This document shows positions 15,876 to 23,566 of a stretch of 64,000 bases of DNA, piece after piece. The position numbers and the translations under genes are program-made. A model generated the notes under the pieces. It did no database searches. It saw only the letters and a program-made list of their open reading frames with translations, and was not told where the DNA came from. Position 1 is the first letter of the stretch. Each line of letters opens with the position of its first letter. Source of the stretch: Spartobacteria bacterium (GTDB lineage: Bacteria; Verrucomicrobiota; Verrucomicrobiia; Chthoniobacterales; UBA10450); contig PLCM01000011.1 in the NCBI GenBank assembly GCA_003134765.1, forward strand, positions 105,339 through 169,338, written 5' to 3'.

Positions 15876-15909
15876 GTCTAACGTCCAACGCTCAACGTCC
15901 AACGTCGAA
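15876..15909 (+). repeat. CGTCCAA heptad repeat
   Basis: Five near-exact 7-bp units (CGTCTAA, CGTCCAA, CGCTCAA, CGTCCAA, CGTCGAA). A related tract lies at 38345-38385 next to another gene start. Confidence 0.75.
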
Positions 15910-15986
15910 CTAGGAAATCCAAGATGGCATGATTTGTCGTATCATTGTCATTCTGCCATTCCGGAATTTCGGCTACCGTCTCCTCG

Positions 15987-16061
15987 AATGACACCACTTG
16001 CATCGGATTCATCGGTTATGAGCAGGCGAATGCGCTCGATCTCGCCGGCCCGGCGGAAGGG
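15987..16061 (+). pseudogene. N-terminal fragment of a DJ-1/PfpI (GlxA-like) gene
   Basis: The frame reads TTCIGFIGYEQANALDLAGP then AEG, matching the first ~23 residues of GlxA/DJ-1/PfpI-type regulators (IGFxxYxGxxALDxxGPxE). After GPAEG the similarity ends and a palindrome-rich stretch begins (GCAGGCTGGCAGCCTGCGCT at about 16109-16128). No intact start codon is in phase near it. A remnant of a lost gene. Confidence 0.6.
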
Positions 16062-16167
16062 GTCGCCAGGCTTTCGCGGAATGTTCGCGGCAGGCTGTCG
16101 CGAATTGCAGGCTGGCAGCCTGCGCTCCCCGGATGAAATCGCGCACGGATTGCGATAATGTGGCTCC

Positions 16168-16623
16168 ATGTACTCCGCCGACGTTGCTTCGATCGATGCC
16201 ATTATTAAAGCGTCCTACCACACCATCTCAGGACCGGCGGGATGGAAACGCGATTGGGATCGGCAGCGCGCTTTGTTTCTTCCCGGCGCGCGGCTTATCC
16301 CGACGGCGACCAAAGCAGGAGAGAACGAAAGCAAGCTCTCTCCGCAGTTTCTCGACGTGGAATCCTATATCGCGCGGGTCGAGCCGCTATTTCGTGAATT
16401 CGGATTTTACGAAACGGAGGTTGCGCGGCGCACCGAACAGTTCGGGCAGATCGCCCAGACCTGGAGCACCTACGAGTCGCGCCATCGGCCGGACGATCCG
16501 GAACCGTTCATGCGCGGCATCAATGGCTTTCAGTTATTCCACGACGCCACGCGCTGGTGGATTGTGAATATTTACTGGCAGCACGAGAACGCCGCGCATC
16601 CGATCCCCGAAAAATATCTGTGA
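16168..16623 (+). CDS. Conserved hypothetical, NTF2-like
   Basis: 151 residues, no signal peptide. The order VASIDAIIKASYHTISGPAG, QRALFLPGARLIPT, a long middle, then THSTYESRH-like WSTYESRHRPDDPEPFMRG and FHDATRWWIVNIYWQHE is the pattern of the NTF2/SnoaL fold with an aromatic-rich last strand. I believe this is a recurrent conserved hypothetical of soil bacteria but cannot give a function. It stands alone between gene debris and a palindromic region. Confidence 0.65.
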   Translation: MYSADVASIDAIIKASYHTISGPAGWKRDWDRQRALFLPGARLIPTATKAGENESKLSPQFLDVESYIARVEPLFREFGFYETEVARRTEQFGQIAQTWSTYESRHRPDDPEPFMRGINGFQLFHDATRWWIVNIYWQHENAAHPIPEKYL

Positions 16624-16652
16624 ACGCCGGGGCGGGCAGGAAGCGGTAAAGA

Positions 16653-16737
16653 CGCTGTAGTCGCCTCGCTCTGTCGAGGCGTTGCAACGCGCTGCGACCA
16701 GCGGCGCGGCGACAGAGCGCCGCGGCTACAGCGAGTG
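16653..16737. repeat. Palindromic element (CTGTAG...CTACAG)
   Basis: CTGTAGTCGCCTCGCTCTGT ... ACAGAGCGCCGCGGCTACAG forms an imperfect long stem. Similar ends (TTCTGTAGCCGCTTCGCTGT) occur at 25601 and 38421, so this is another dispersed family. It lies between the hypothetical gene and the converging response regulator. Confidence 0.65.
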
Positions 16738-16745
16738 GAACTTGG

Positions 16746-17102
16746 TCAAGGCGGGGCAGGCCGCTGCGCGGCATCGTAAAGAGCCGCGTAAAGCGTATCC
16801 AATCCTACCGGCTTCATGAGCACCGCCACTGCGCCGGAACCGCCGATCTCCCGGTGCGCACCAGACACGAGGATGACACGCGCTTCAGGATATTTGGCCA
16901 CGATATTGCGGCAGGCGGTGGCGCCGTTGAGTTTCGGCATTTGATAATCCATCAGGACGACATCGGGATGATGCCGCCCGTAGGCGTGGATCGCTTCCAA
17001 ACCGGAGCCTACGACCTCAACCACTTCATGCTGGCAGCGGCGCACGAGTTCCGCCAGCGAGGTCCCGACACTTTTCTGATCGTCCGCGATCAAGACGCGC
17101 AT
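16746..17102 (-). CDS. Stand-alone response regulator receiver domain
   Basis: 118 residues from ATG 17102 (MRVLIADDQKSVGTSLAELV). It is a CheY-like receiver only: acidic pair in IADDQ, phospho-acceptor Asp in VVLMDYQMPKLNG, switch Ser in LVSGAHRE and Lys in LMKPVGLD. No output domain, no histidine kinase nearby, so it probably works with a distant kinase or as a phosphate relay. Longer in-frame upstream starts up to 17261 cover repeat DNA and are not used. Confidence 0.85.
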   Translation of the reverse strand: MRVLIADDQKSVGTSLAELVRRCQHEVVEVVGSGLEAIHAYGRHHPDVVLMDYQMPKLNGATACRNIVAKYPEARVILVSGAHREIGGSGAVAVLMKPVGLDTLYAALYDAAQRPAPP

Positions 17103-17151
17103 GGCCGCAAGATGGCAGAAGTTCGCGTGCGAGCCGAGTCGATTTAAGTGG

Positions 17152-17265
17152 TAGGGACGGCGCGCTGCGCCGTCCGCGAGTTTGCACGACCCGAAAGTGT
17201 TTTCATTCCGATTGGTAATGAGTCGGAGCAACGGACGCCGCAGCGCGGCGTCCCTAGCCAAAGGC
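17152..17265. repeat. Long imperfect palindrome
   Basis: GTAGGGACGGCGCGCTGCGC at the left and GCCGCAGCGCGGCGTCCCTA at the right can pair. It lies between the divergent receiver and secreted NTF2-like genes, so may space or insulate their promoters. Confidence 0.6.
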
Positions 17266-17317
17266 AGCGGAACCTCGCGGCCTTGTCGCGAGTCGCGATT
17301 TTGTTCATCCTCGCGGC

Positions 17318-17803
17318 ATGAAGCGATTTGTCCGCGGACTGATTTTGGGATCGTTATTGCCCTGCCTCTTGCTTGTTGCTCCGGCGGCAGAGGCGCCGGA
17401 CAAAGCCCAGGCGGAATTGTTCCAAACGATCGCCGGGCTGGATACCGAGATTTTTGACGCGTTCAACAAGCACGACGTTGCCCGGCTGATGTCGCTCTTC
17501 ACGGAAGACCTGGAGTTTTATCACGACACCGGTGGCCTCTCCAACTACGCGGAGAACACCGATGGTTTTAAGAAAATGTTTGCCAGCACTCCCGATATCC
17601 GGCGCGATCTCGAGGCAGGCAGCCTCCAGGTTTTCCCAATCAAGGGCTATGGCGCCATGGAGATCGGCCGGCATCGCTTTTGCCACAAGGAAAATGGCAA
17701 AGATGAGTGCGGCACGTTCGGGTTCGCGATGGTCTGGCGGAAGACTGGGAGTTCATGGAAGATCTCGCGCGTCCTGAGTTATGGGCACCAGCCTTCTCAT
17801 TGA
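17318..17803 (+). CDS. Secreted DUF4440/SnoaL-like protein
   Basis: 161 residues. A signal peptide (RGLILGSLLPCLLLVAPAAEA) precedes an NTF2-like domain: ELFQTIAGLDTEIFDAFNKHDVARLMSLFT, DLEFYHDTGGLSNYAENTDG (a common DUF4440 motif), and MVWRKTGSSWKISRVLSYGH at the end. Two Cys in HRFCHKENGKDECGTFGF could form a disulfide. Role unknown; likely periplasmic. Its start is 18 bp after the likely hydrophobic region of the opposite repeat, with no strong Shine-Dalgarno seen. Confidence 0.75.
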   Translation: MKRFVRGLILGSLLPCLLLVAPAAEAPDKAQAELFQTIAGLDTEIFDAFNKHDVARLMSLFTEDLEFYHDTGGLSNYAENTDGFKKMFASTPDIRRDLEAGSLQVFPIKGYGAMEIGRHRFCHKENGKDECGTFGFAMVWRKTGSSWKISRVLSYGHQPSH

Positions 17804-17818
17804 GCGACTTCGCAGCAA

Positions 17819-17910
17819 TGTCATTCCGAGCGAAGTCGAGGAATCCCGTATTGGAACCGTCAAGTTCGACTGCGGGATCCTTCTCCGGCTTCGCTTCGCA
17901 CAGGATGACA
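17819..17910. repeat. Family D palindrome (TGTCATYCCGAGCG), copy D1
   Basis: Left arm TGTCATTCCGAGCGAAGTCG, right arm TTCGCTTCGCACAGGATGACA (21st base omitted in pairing). Other family members are at 35151-35238 and 46364-46533, and a partial one at about 6840-6880. Confidence 0.75.
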
Positions 17911-17944
17911 CGATATTTTCGAACCGCATCGTGCGGACGCAACC

Positions 17945-18028
17945 ATGAGCCGGATTAGGCCTCAGTATGATGTCGTCATTCTCGGCGCCGGACACCCGCC
18001 TTCGCCAAGGCTTCGGCGTGGCAAGTAA
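17945..18028 (+). pseudogene. N-terminal remnant of an FAD oxidoreductase gene
   Basis: A 27-codon frame reads MSRIRPQYDVVILGAGH and then breaks into PPSPRLRRGK and a stop. The first 17 residues duplicate the start of the intact neighbour (MKSRYDAVILGAGHNG at 18059), with many synonymous differences. The break occurs exactly at a family E palindrome (CGCCTTCGCCAAGGCTTCGG, about 17998-18017). Confidence 0.65.
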
Positions 18029-18058
18029 CTGCCCGTCGCTCATACTCGCTCGTTCCGA

Positions 18059-19633
18059 ATGAAAAGTCGATATGACGCTGTGATCTTGGGAGCAGGACAC
18101 AATGGGTTAGTGGCCGCGAGTTACCTGACGCGCGCAGGCCTGAGCGTCCTCCTGCTGGAGAAGAACGATTACATCGGTGGTGCGACCACTTCACAGAAGG
18201 TCTTCCCGGATTACGATGCGCGTCTCTCGCGCTACTCTTATCTGGTCAGCTTGTTTCCGGAGAAGATCATTCGCGATCTCGGGTTGAAACTCGAGCTGCG
18301 CCGGCGCGCCACGGGATCGTTCACGCCGTACGTCAGAGATGGACGACATCACGGCCTACTCCTCAGCAACGTGTCGGACGAGACCAGCGAGCAATCGATG
18401 TTCGAGCTGACGGGAAACCGGACCGAGTACGAGCAGATGAAGAAGTTTTACAACCTGTCGCGCGTATTTGCCGAGCATGCCTGGGACTCGATGCTCGAGC
18501 CGTTGATCGCGAGGGACGAATTCCAGCGGCGGTTCGAGCAAGACGATATTTCGCGCGAAGCATGGCGCAGCCTGGCGGAGGAGCCGCTCGGCCGGGCCAT
18601 CGAGCATTATTTGCAGGACGATGTCGTGCGCGGCCTTGTCCTGACCGACGCGAAGATCGGTGTCTTCACGCATCCGCACGACCCGTCATTGCTGCAGAAT
18701 CGGTGTTTTCTTTATCACCTCATCGGCAACAAGACCGGTGAATGGAAAGTCCCCGTTGGTGGAATGGGGGCGGTGGCGCGCGAACTGGAACAAGCAGCGC
18801 GAAAGAGCGGCGCTGAATTCCTGACGAACGTCGAGCTGATCAACGTCGACCTGGGCGCGTCCCAAAAGTCGGTTGAATTTCAGGTTGAGGGAAAACCTGA
18901 GCGCGTCGAGGCGCGGTTTCTCCTCGTAAACTTCGGGCGCAACATCCTCGCCAAGTATTCCGGCCGCCCGTATCAGCCCGACCCGACCGACGAAGGAAGC
19001 GTGTTCAAGATCAACATGCTTTTGCGCCGGCTGCCGGAACTAAAAGCAAATGGCCATTCTGCGACGGAAGCGTTCCGCGGCACCTTTCACAGCGACGAGG
19101 GTTACCTGCAGATGAATGCGAGTTACGAGCAGGCCGCCAAAGGACAGCTTCCGGTGAAGACGCCCTGCGAAGTCTATTGCCACACCCTCACCGATGACAG
19201 CATTCTCGGGCCCGCTCTGCACCGGCAGGGTTTTCAAACCATGACACTGTTCGGCCTCGACGCGCCCTATTCGCTTTTCGCAAAGGACAATGAAGCGACG
19301 CGGCTGCGCGCCGAAAAAAGTTTTCTCGAGAGCATGAACCAATGGCTCGAAGAACCGCTGGAGAGTTGTCTCGCCGTAGCGCGCGACGGAAGCCCATGCA
19401 TCGAGAGCAAGAGCCCGGTCGATATCGAACAGTCGTTAGGCATGTATCACGGCAACATTTTTCACGATGCGCCAACTTTTCCGTTCGCTGAGCGAAAAGA
19501 CCAAGCAGGCACGTGGGGTGTGGAAACCGATTTCGAAAACGTGTTCTTGTGCGGCTCCAGCGCCCAGCGCGGCGGGGCCGTCAGCGGCATTCCCGGTCAC
19601 AACGCCGCGATGAAGGTACTTGAGAGGAGGTAG
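18059..19633 (+). CDS. Phytoene-desaturase-like NAD(P)/FAD oxidoreductase
   Basis: 524 residues. N-terminal dinucleotide-binding motif YDAVILGAGHNGLVAASYLTR with the following LLEKNDYIGGATTSQ, then a long middle and a C-terminal FAD segment FLCGSSAQRGGAVSGIPGHN. This matches the PYROXD2/CrtI-like amine-oxidase-fold group, whose natural substrates in bacteria are mostly unknown; no carotenoid genes are near, so a carotenoid role is not supported. Soluble. Just upstream lies an N-terminal remnant of a paralogous gene, so a tandem pair probably existed once. Confidence 0.85.
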   Translation: MKSRYDAVILGAGHNGLVAASYLTRAGLSVLLLEKNDYIGGATTSQKVFPDYDARLSRYSYLVSLFPEKIIRDLGLKLELRRRATGSFTPYVRDGRHHGLLLSNVSDETSEQSMFELTGNRTEYEQMKKFYNLSRVFAEHAWDSMLEPLIARDEFQRRFEQDDISREAWRSLAEEPLGRAIEHYLQDDVVRGLVLTDAKIGVFTHPHDPSLLQNRCFLYHLIGNKTGEWKVPVGGMGAVARELEQAARKSGAEFLTNVELINVDLGASQKSVEFQVEGKPERVEARFLLVNFGRNILAKYSGRPYQPDPTDEGSVFKINMLLRRLPELKANGHSATEAFRGTFHSDEGYLQMNASYEQAAKGQLPVKTPCEVYCHTLTDDSILGPALHRQGFQTMTLFGLDAPYSLFAKDNEATRLRAEKSFLESMNQWLEEPLESCLAVARDGSPCIESKSPVDIEQSLGMYHGNIFHDAPTFPFAERKDQAGTWGVETDFENVFLCGSSAQRGGAVSGIPGHNAAMKVLERR

Positions 19634-19892
19634 GCTCACGGCTCAAGTCGCCGCCGTGATTTTGCGCCGATAAGGTGACCCTCACCCCAACCCTCTCCCT
19701 CCGGGCGAGGGAGTAGGGTGAACCGCGATGCGCTAATTTGGTAGGGCGAGACTCTGCCGAGCCGCTTCGTCGTGGTGCTCAGTCGGCTCGACAGAGTCTC
19801 GCCCTACCAAGAATGCGATAGCGGCCAGTTGCTTCTCCGCTTCAGGAAAAGGCTCGTCAGAAGAGCCAGTTTTCAGCGACAACCACCGCGCT
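19634..19892. other. Intergenic region with two hairpin elements
   Basis: At about 19679-19720 CCCTCACCCCAACCCTCTCC faces GGGCGAGGGAGTAGGGTGA. At 19739-19810 TTGGTAGGGCGAGACTCTGC and its complement form an almost perfect 27-bp stem (one mismatch) with a short loop. The second may also terminate transcription of the oxidoreductase gene. Confidence 0.7.
19739..19810. repeat. Long perfect-stem palindrome
   Basis: 27-bp arms with a single mismatch: TTGGTAGGGCGAGACTCTGC... on the left and ...AGAGTCTCGCCCTACCAA on the right, separated by 19 bases. Probably a member of another dispersed palindrome family and not a plain terminator, as there is no U-tract. Confidence 0.8.
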
Positions 19893-21020
19893 GTGACGTC
19901 GCGTCCTACTGCCGATCGGTTGGCTCATATCGATACGTTGCGGGCGGTCGCGGCGTTAATGGTGGCATTCGCGCATGTCTGGGAAAAGTTTCTGCCGGTC
20001 GCAAGACAAGCTCCGGATGCGCCTGGCAAAAGCTGGACGCGTTATTTCGAGTTCGGGATCACAGGCGTGGTCCTGTTTTTCGCGATCAGCGGGTTCGTTA
20101 TTTATGGGACGTTGCGCGGGCCACGCGAAGGGACGGGCCGGCGATTCGTCATCACGCGGTTCTGTCGCCTGTTTCCGGCCTACTGGGTTTCAGCCATAGC
20201 CGGACTGATTTTCATCTGGTGGTGGCAGGGATGGCCGATCACTGCGCCGATGGTCGCGGCAAACTTCACGATGCTGCCGGACGTTTTCGGGCAGGCGCCC
20301 GTCATGGGTCTTTATTGGACGTTGGGAACGGAGCTCACCTTTTATTTCTCATGCTGGCTGCTCTGGCGTTTCCGCCGCCTCGAAGATCCGCGCACGGTCG
20401 CTGGACTCGTCATCGGGCTTTCCCTTGTCTGGCTCGGCATCAAAGGCGTGAGGCAACTAGGCGCGATCGATGAAGACGTTTCCGCCGCCTGGAAAAATCT
20501 GCCGCGGCATCTCGGAATCATGTTTTGGGGGGCCTACTTTCGGATTGTCTACGACGAAACCAAAGGCTTCCGCGAATTGATCAAGCGGAACCGAAAAATC
20601 TGGATGCTGGTTGCGCTGACGCTGGTGATCCTGGCGGTTGGCGGCCCCCGTCAATTTCGGTTTCTTATTCATCCGAGCCGGACTTGGTTCTCAGCCTATG
20701 TGGTCGGTCCGGTGATCTTTTGTCTTTGGGTAATATGGCTGCGGATCCGGAATCCGTTCGTGGCCTGGCTCGGGCGGATCAGTTATTCAATCTATCTTTT
20801 TCACCTGGTGGTGATGACTCCTCTGGCTGTCTGGGTCGCAACGGAAAGTCAGGCGGCTTTTCGGGGGTGGCCGCTGGTTTTCTATCTGATTCCCACCTTG
20901 TTCGTCACGATCGCAGTGAGCGCGCTCGTTTATTACAGCATTGAACTGCCGGCCATTAATCTGGGAAAGCGATTAGTGGGGCGGGGGACGATGGATCTGG
21001 GAACCCAGGCCGCGCCCTGA
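19893..21020 (+). CDS. Acyltransferase 3-family membrane protein
   Basis: 375 residues, GTG start. It begins with the family signature LAHIDTLRAVAALMVAFAHV (catalytic His equivalent in FAHVWE) and has about ten hydrophobic helices, with RFCRLFPAYWVSA and LGTELTFYFSCWLLWRF as in OafA/NodX-like enzymes. Such enzymes O-acylate polysaccharides or lipopolysaccharide at the inner membrane; the target is not known. RISYSIYLFHLVVM near the end is also typical. No glycan genes adjoin it. Confidence 0.87.
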   Translation: MTSRPTADRLAHIDTLRAVAALMVAFAHVWEKFLPVARQAPDAPGKSWTRYFEFGITGVVLFFAISGFVIYGTLRGPREGTGRRFVITRFCRLFPAYWVSAIAGLIFIWWWQGWPITAPMVAANFTMLPDVFGQAPVMGLYWTLGTELTFYFSCWLLWRFRRLEDPRTVAGLVIGLSLVWLGIKGVRQLGAIDEDVSAAWKNLPRHLGIMFWGAYFRIVYDETKGFRELIKRNRKIWMLVALTLVILAVGGPRQFRFLIHPSRTWFSAYVVGPVIFCLWVIWLRIRNPFVAWLGRISYSIYLFHLVVMTPLAVWVATESQAAFRGWPLVFYLIPTLFVTIAVSALVYYSIELPAINLGKRLVGRGTMDLGTQAAP

Positions 21021-21242
21021 TCGGGCGAGCATGAACAAGTTCACCCTGGTGAGACATTCCCAACGCCTTGGAATGCGATAATTGAAATAGAAGGTTTAAG
21101 ATTCTCATCCGCTCGATTGCGGACCCTCATCCTAACCTTGGTGGTTCGTCGCGTCCCTTGATGGGGCCACGCCCATATTCCCGGCGGACATCGTCGCATT
21201 GTTCAAGACATAGCGAATTGGGCGGGCCGGCGGCGGGTTCGC
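21021..21242. other. Intergenic between convergent genes
   Basis: About 220 bases. A fragment GACCCTCATCCTAACCTTGG at about 21124 matches the CCCTCATCCTAACC repeat seen at 35072. Nothing else is recognised. Confidence 0.5.
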
Positions 21243-23450
21243 CTATTGCAGGTTGTAAACTTCGACCAGCGCTACGCCCGTGCCATTGTTTTTGCCTCGA
21301 ACAATCGCCGTGCCGGGACCGGGCGGCAGAGCTGCGACGATCACCGCTTCGAGATCATTGGAAGGCGCAAGGCCGGTGGCTCGTACTTCGGCTTCCTGCG
21401 GTTGCTGGGATTGATCGTTCGTTTTCCAATTGTCGTTGGTTGCGGTCGTCGCGCCGTTGGCATCATGGAGTTCCAGGGTCGGATCCTGGAGCGCGCCCTG
21501 CACCCCCGAGGCGGTGAGGGAGGGGCCCAGAGCCCGGACAACCACCCGCGAATACCCGCTCGTCCCGCTTCCGCCGGCGATGAAGCCGCCGATCATTACG
21601 TTGTCGTTCGCGTCGACAAAACCGCGCGTGCTGATGTTTCCCAGCTGGGAATTGGCCCCCTGGGCCAGATCGTAAACCTCCACGACGCCGATACCGGTTC
21701 CTCCCGCTTTACCGGAGAGGACCGCCGTGTAGCTCCCAGGATTTAATGTCATGACAAGGGCGGATTCCAGGTCGTTAGGCGGAGGGATTGTCGTGGATTC
21801 GACTTCCGCCTGCTGACTCGTCCCATCAGATTTCATCTTCCAGTTATCGTTCACTGCGATGGTTGTGTTCCCCTGATGCAGTTCCAGCGTGGGATCCGCC
21901 AGAGTGCCGTTCACTCCGTTGAGCGAAGGACCCATCCCGCGAATGATCACTTTTTTCGGATCCGTTCCGGTAATAATGAATCCAGCGATAAGGACCTGGT
22001 CGCCGGTCAGGACCCGCGCGCGCGTGGAAATATTAAGCAGTTGGAGTGACGGCGGAGCGACCCGCACATAGTAGATGTCTTCTTCCCCGTTGAAGGTCGC
22101 AGCGTAGGCAACGTTCCCGCCGCCATTGTCGGAAACGATGGTCATGTAGTCCCCGATCTTGTTCTGATTCGGGTAACCGAGGAATGGATTGAACGGATTG
22201 CTCACGGCGACGTTGGGGGACCAGGTGTCGCCGCCATCGCGGCTGTAGGCATAGAAGAGCTGCGAATCCGTGTTGTTCGCGGCGTTGCGCGTGTCCAGCC
22301 AGACCACGTCGATCCGTCCGTTAGGCGCGACCGACAGCGTGCCGAACCAGTGCCATTTGTTGTGATTGATTTGGTCGTCGTTAATCCGGCGGGCGGCGTT
22401 GAAAGATTGTCCGCCGTTGTTGCTCCGCGCGAACATAACCTCGCTTCCATTGGTGAAGCCGAACGGCTGAACGCTCGCCAGCATATAGATGTTGTTGTTC
22501 GTGATGGTGCCCGACCGATCAGCGGCGAGAAAAATTTGTCCCAAAATTCCCTCGGGATTCAGGAACTCACTCGCAACAATGTTGCCACCGAGATTCACTT
22601 GCGTGGCCAAATCGAAGGTTGGGATTACGGCGCCGTTTCTGGCGTTGCTCGAGCGCAGAGACCAGATCTGACCCGTATCCGAATTCACGCCACCCAGAAA
22701 AAGGGTGCCGTTCGTATCGACATCGAGCGTGCCCCAAATCGGGGAGTTCGGAATGTTAATCGGGTTCAGCCAGGTAAACCCGCCGTCGGTCGAACGGGTG
22801 AACTGTCTTCCTCCGTAGTTGTTTCCCGCCGTGCTCCAGGACTGATACATGAACCCGCGGCCCGTGCTGTTGGTCTGATCTATCGTGAACCACTGCTTGT
22901 CCCCGCCGGTCGCGTTCGCCAGGTCCGTCCACGATTGTCCGCCGTCGAGTGAACGCCAGATGTCGTCAAAGAAATTCGAGAGAAGGCTGAGATAAAAAAA
23001 ATGTCCGACCGCATCCGAGGCGAGGACCGGGTCGCTGCGGAAGACGCCGCCTTGAAGAACGCCCGGAAACGTCCAGGAAGTTCCGCCATTGCTCGTGTAG
23101 CCCCATCCGGCCTGGCGAAAATTGGAAGACACGTTATCGAACTGCCTCCAGCCGATCGTCATTTTATTATGGTCGGTGGGATCCACCGAGATCGAGGGCT
23201 CGTTCGCCGCGTCCCCCACGATGTTCTGGCCGTTCGCATTCACGTTCACCTGGTAACTCGTGAACGGGCCCTGGGTGGAAATCATGCTCTCAGAAACCTC
23301 GGTCATCCTCCAGATGAGCATGGGCGGATCGCCGTAGCGCTCGAGCTGCTCGGCCGGAAGAGGTTTGCGCGGCGCGAGTTGGCCGAAGACAACGGCAGGA
23401 CCCAGGAACAAGAATAGTCCCGCTGAGATCACAACCCTGGTTCCGGGCAT
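21243..23450 (-). CDS. Secreted Asp-box (BNR) repeat protein with two verrucomicrobial C-terminal domains
   Basis: 735 residues from ATG 23450 (signal peptide TRVVISAGLFLFLGPAVVFG); an ATG at 23525 is in frame upstream. The N-terminal ~470 residues hold Asp-box repeats as in sialidase/photosystem-II-assembly propellers: TSNGGTSWTF, SLDGGQSWTD, STDGGFTWLN, SNNGGQSFNA, SRDGGDTWSP. The C-terminus has two ~125-residue repeats, each with GFI, RGMGPSL or RALGPSL, DPTLELH, NDNWK and GVVEVYDL/ALVEVYNL. No sialidase catalytic residues are evident, so a binding or adhesive role is more likely than hydrolysis. It is divergent from the S9 peptidase. Confidence 0.8.
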   Translation of the reverse strand: MPGTRVVISAGLFLFLGPAVVFGQLAPRKPLPAEQLERYGDPPMLIWRMTEVSESMISTQGPFTSYQVNVNANGQNIVGDAANEPSISVDPTDHNKMTIGWRQFDNVSSNFRQAGWGYTSNGGTSWTFPGVLQGGVFRSDPVLASDAVGHFFYLSLLSNFFDDIWRSLDGGQSWTDLANATGGDKQWFTIDQTNSTGRGFMYQSWSTAGNNYGGRQFTRSTDGGFTWLNPINIPNSPIWGTLDVDTNGTLFLGGVNSDTGQIWSLRSSNARNGAVIPTFDLATQVNLGGNIVASEFLNPEGILGQIFLAADRSGTITNNNIYMLASVQPFGFTNGSEVMFARSNNGGQSFNAARRINDDQINHNKWHWFGTLSVAPNGRIDVVWLDTRNAANNTDSQLFYAYSRDGGDTWSPNVAVSNPFNPFLGYPNQNKIGDYMTIVSDNGGGNVAYAATFNGEEDIYYVRVAPPSLQLLNISTRARVLTGDQVLIAGFIITGTDPKKVIIRGMGPSLNGVNGTLADPTLELHQGNTTIAVNDNWKMKSDGTSQQAEVESTTIPPPNDLESALVMTLNPGSYTAVLSGKAGGTGIGVVEVYDLAQGANSQLGNISTRGFVDANDNVMIGGFIAGGSGTSGYSRVVVRALGPSLTASGVQGALQDPTLELHDANGATTATNDNWKTNDQSQQPQEAEVRATGLAPSNDLEAVIVAALPPGPGTAIVRGKNNGTGVALVEVYNLQ

Positions 23451-23566
23451 GAGAGAACATGGACGAAATTCGGAAATTTGCGAGACCGAGAACACGCCGC
23501 TCGCGCAAAAACGGATCGCCTTCATCAGGCGGATGAGATAAAACCGCTCTCAGAAAAAACCATTTT

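Noticed and set aside
18059..19633. Carotenoid phytoene desaturase
   Set aside because: The fold fits but there are no other carotenoid genes here and the PYROXD2-like group is broader; the call was kept general.
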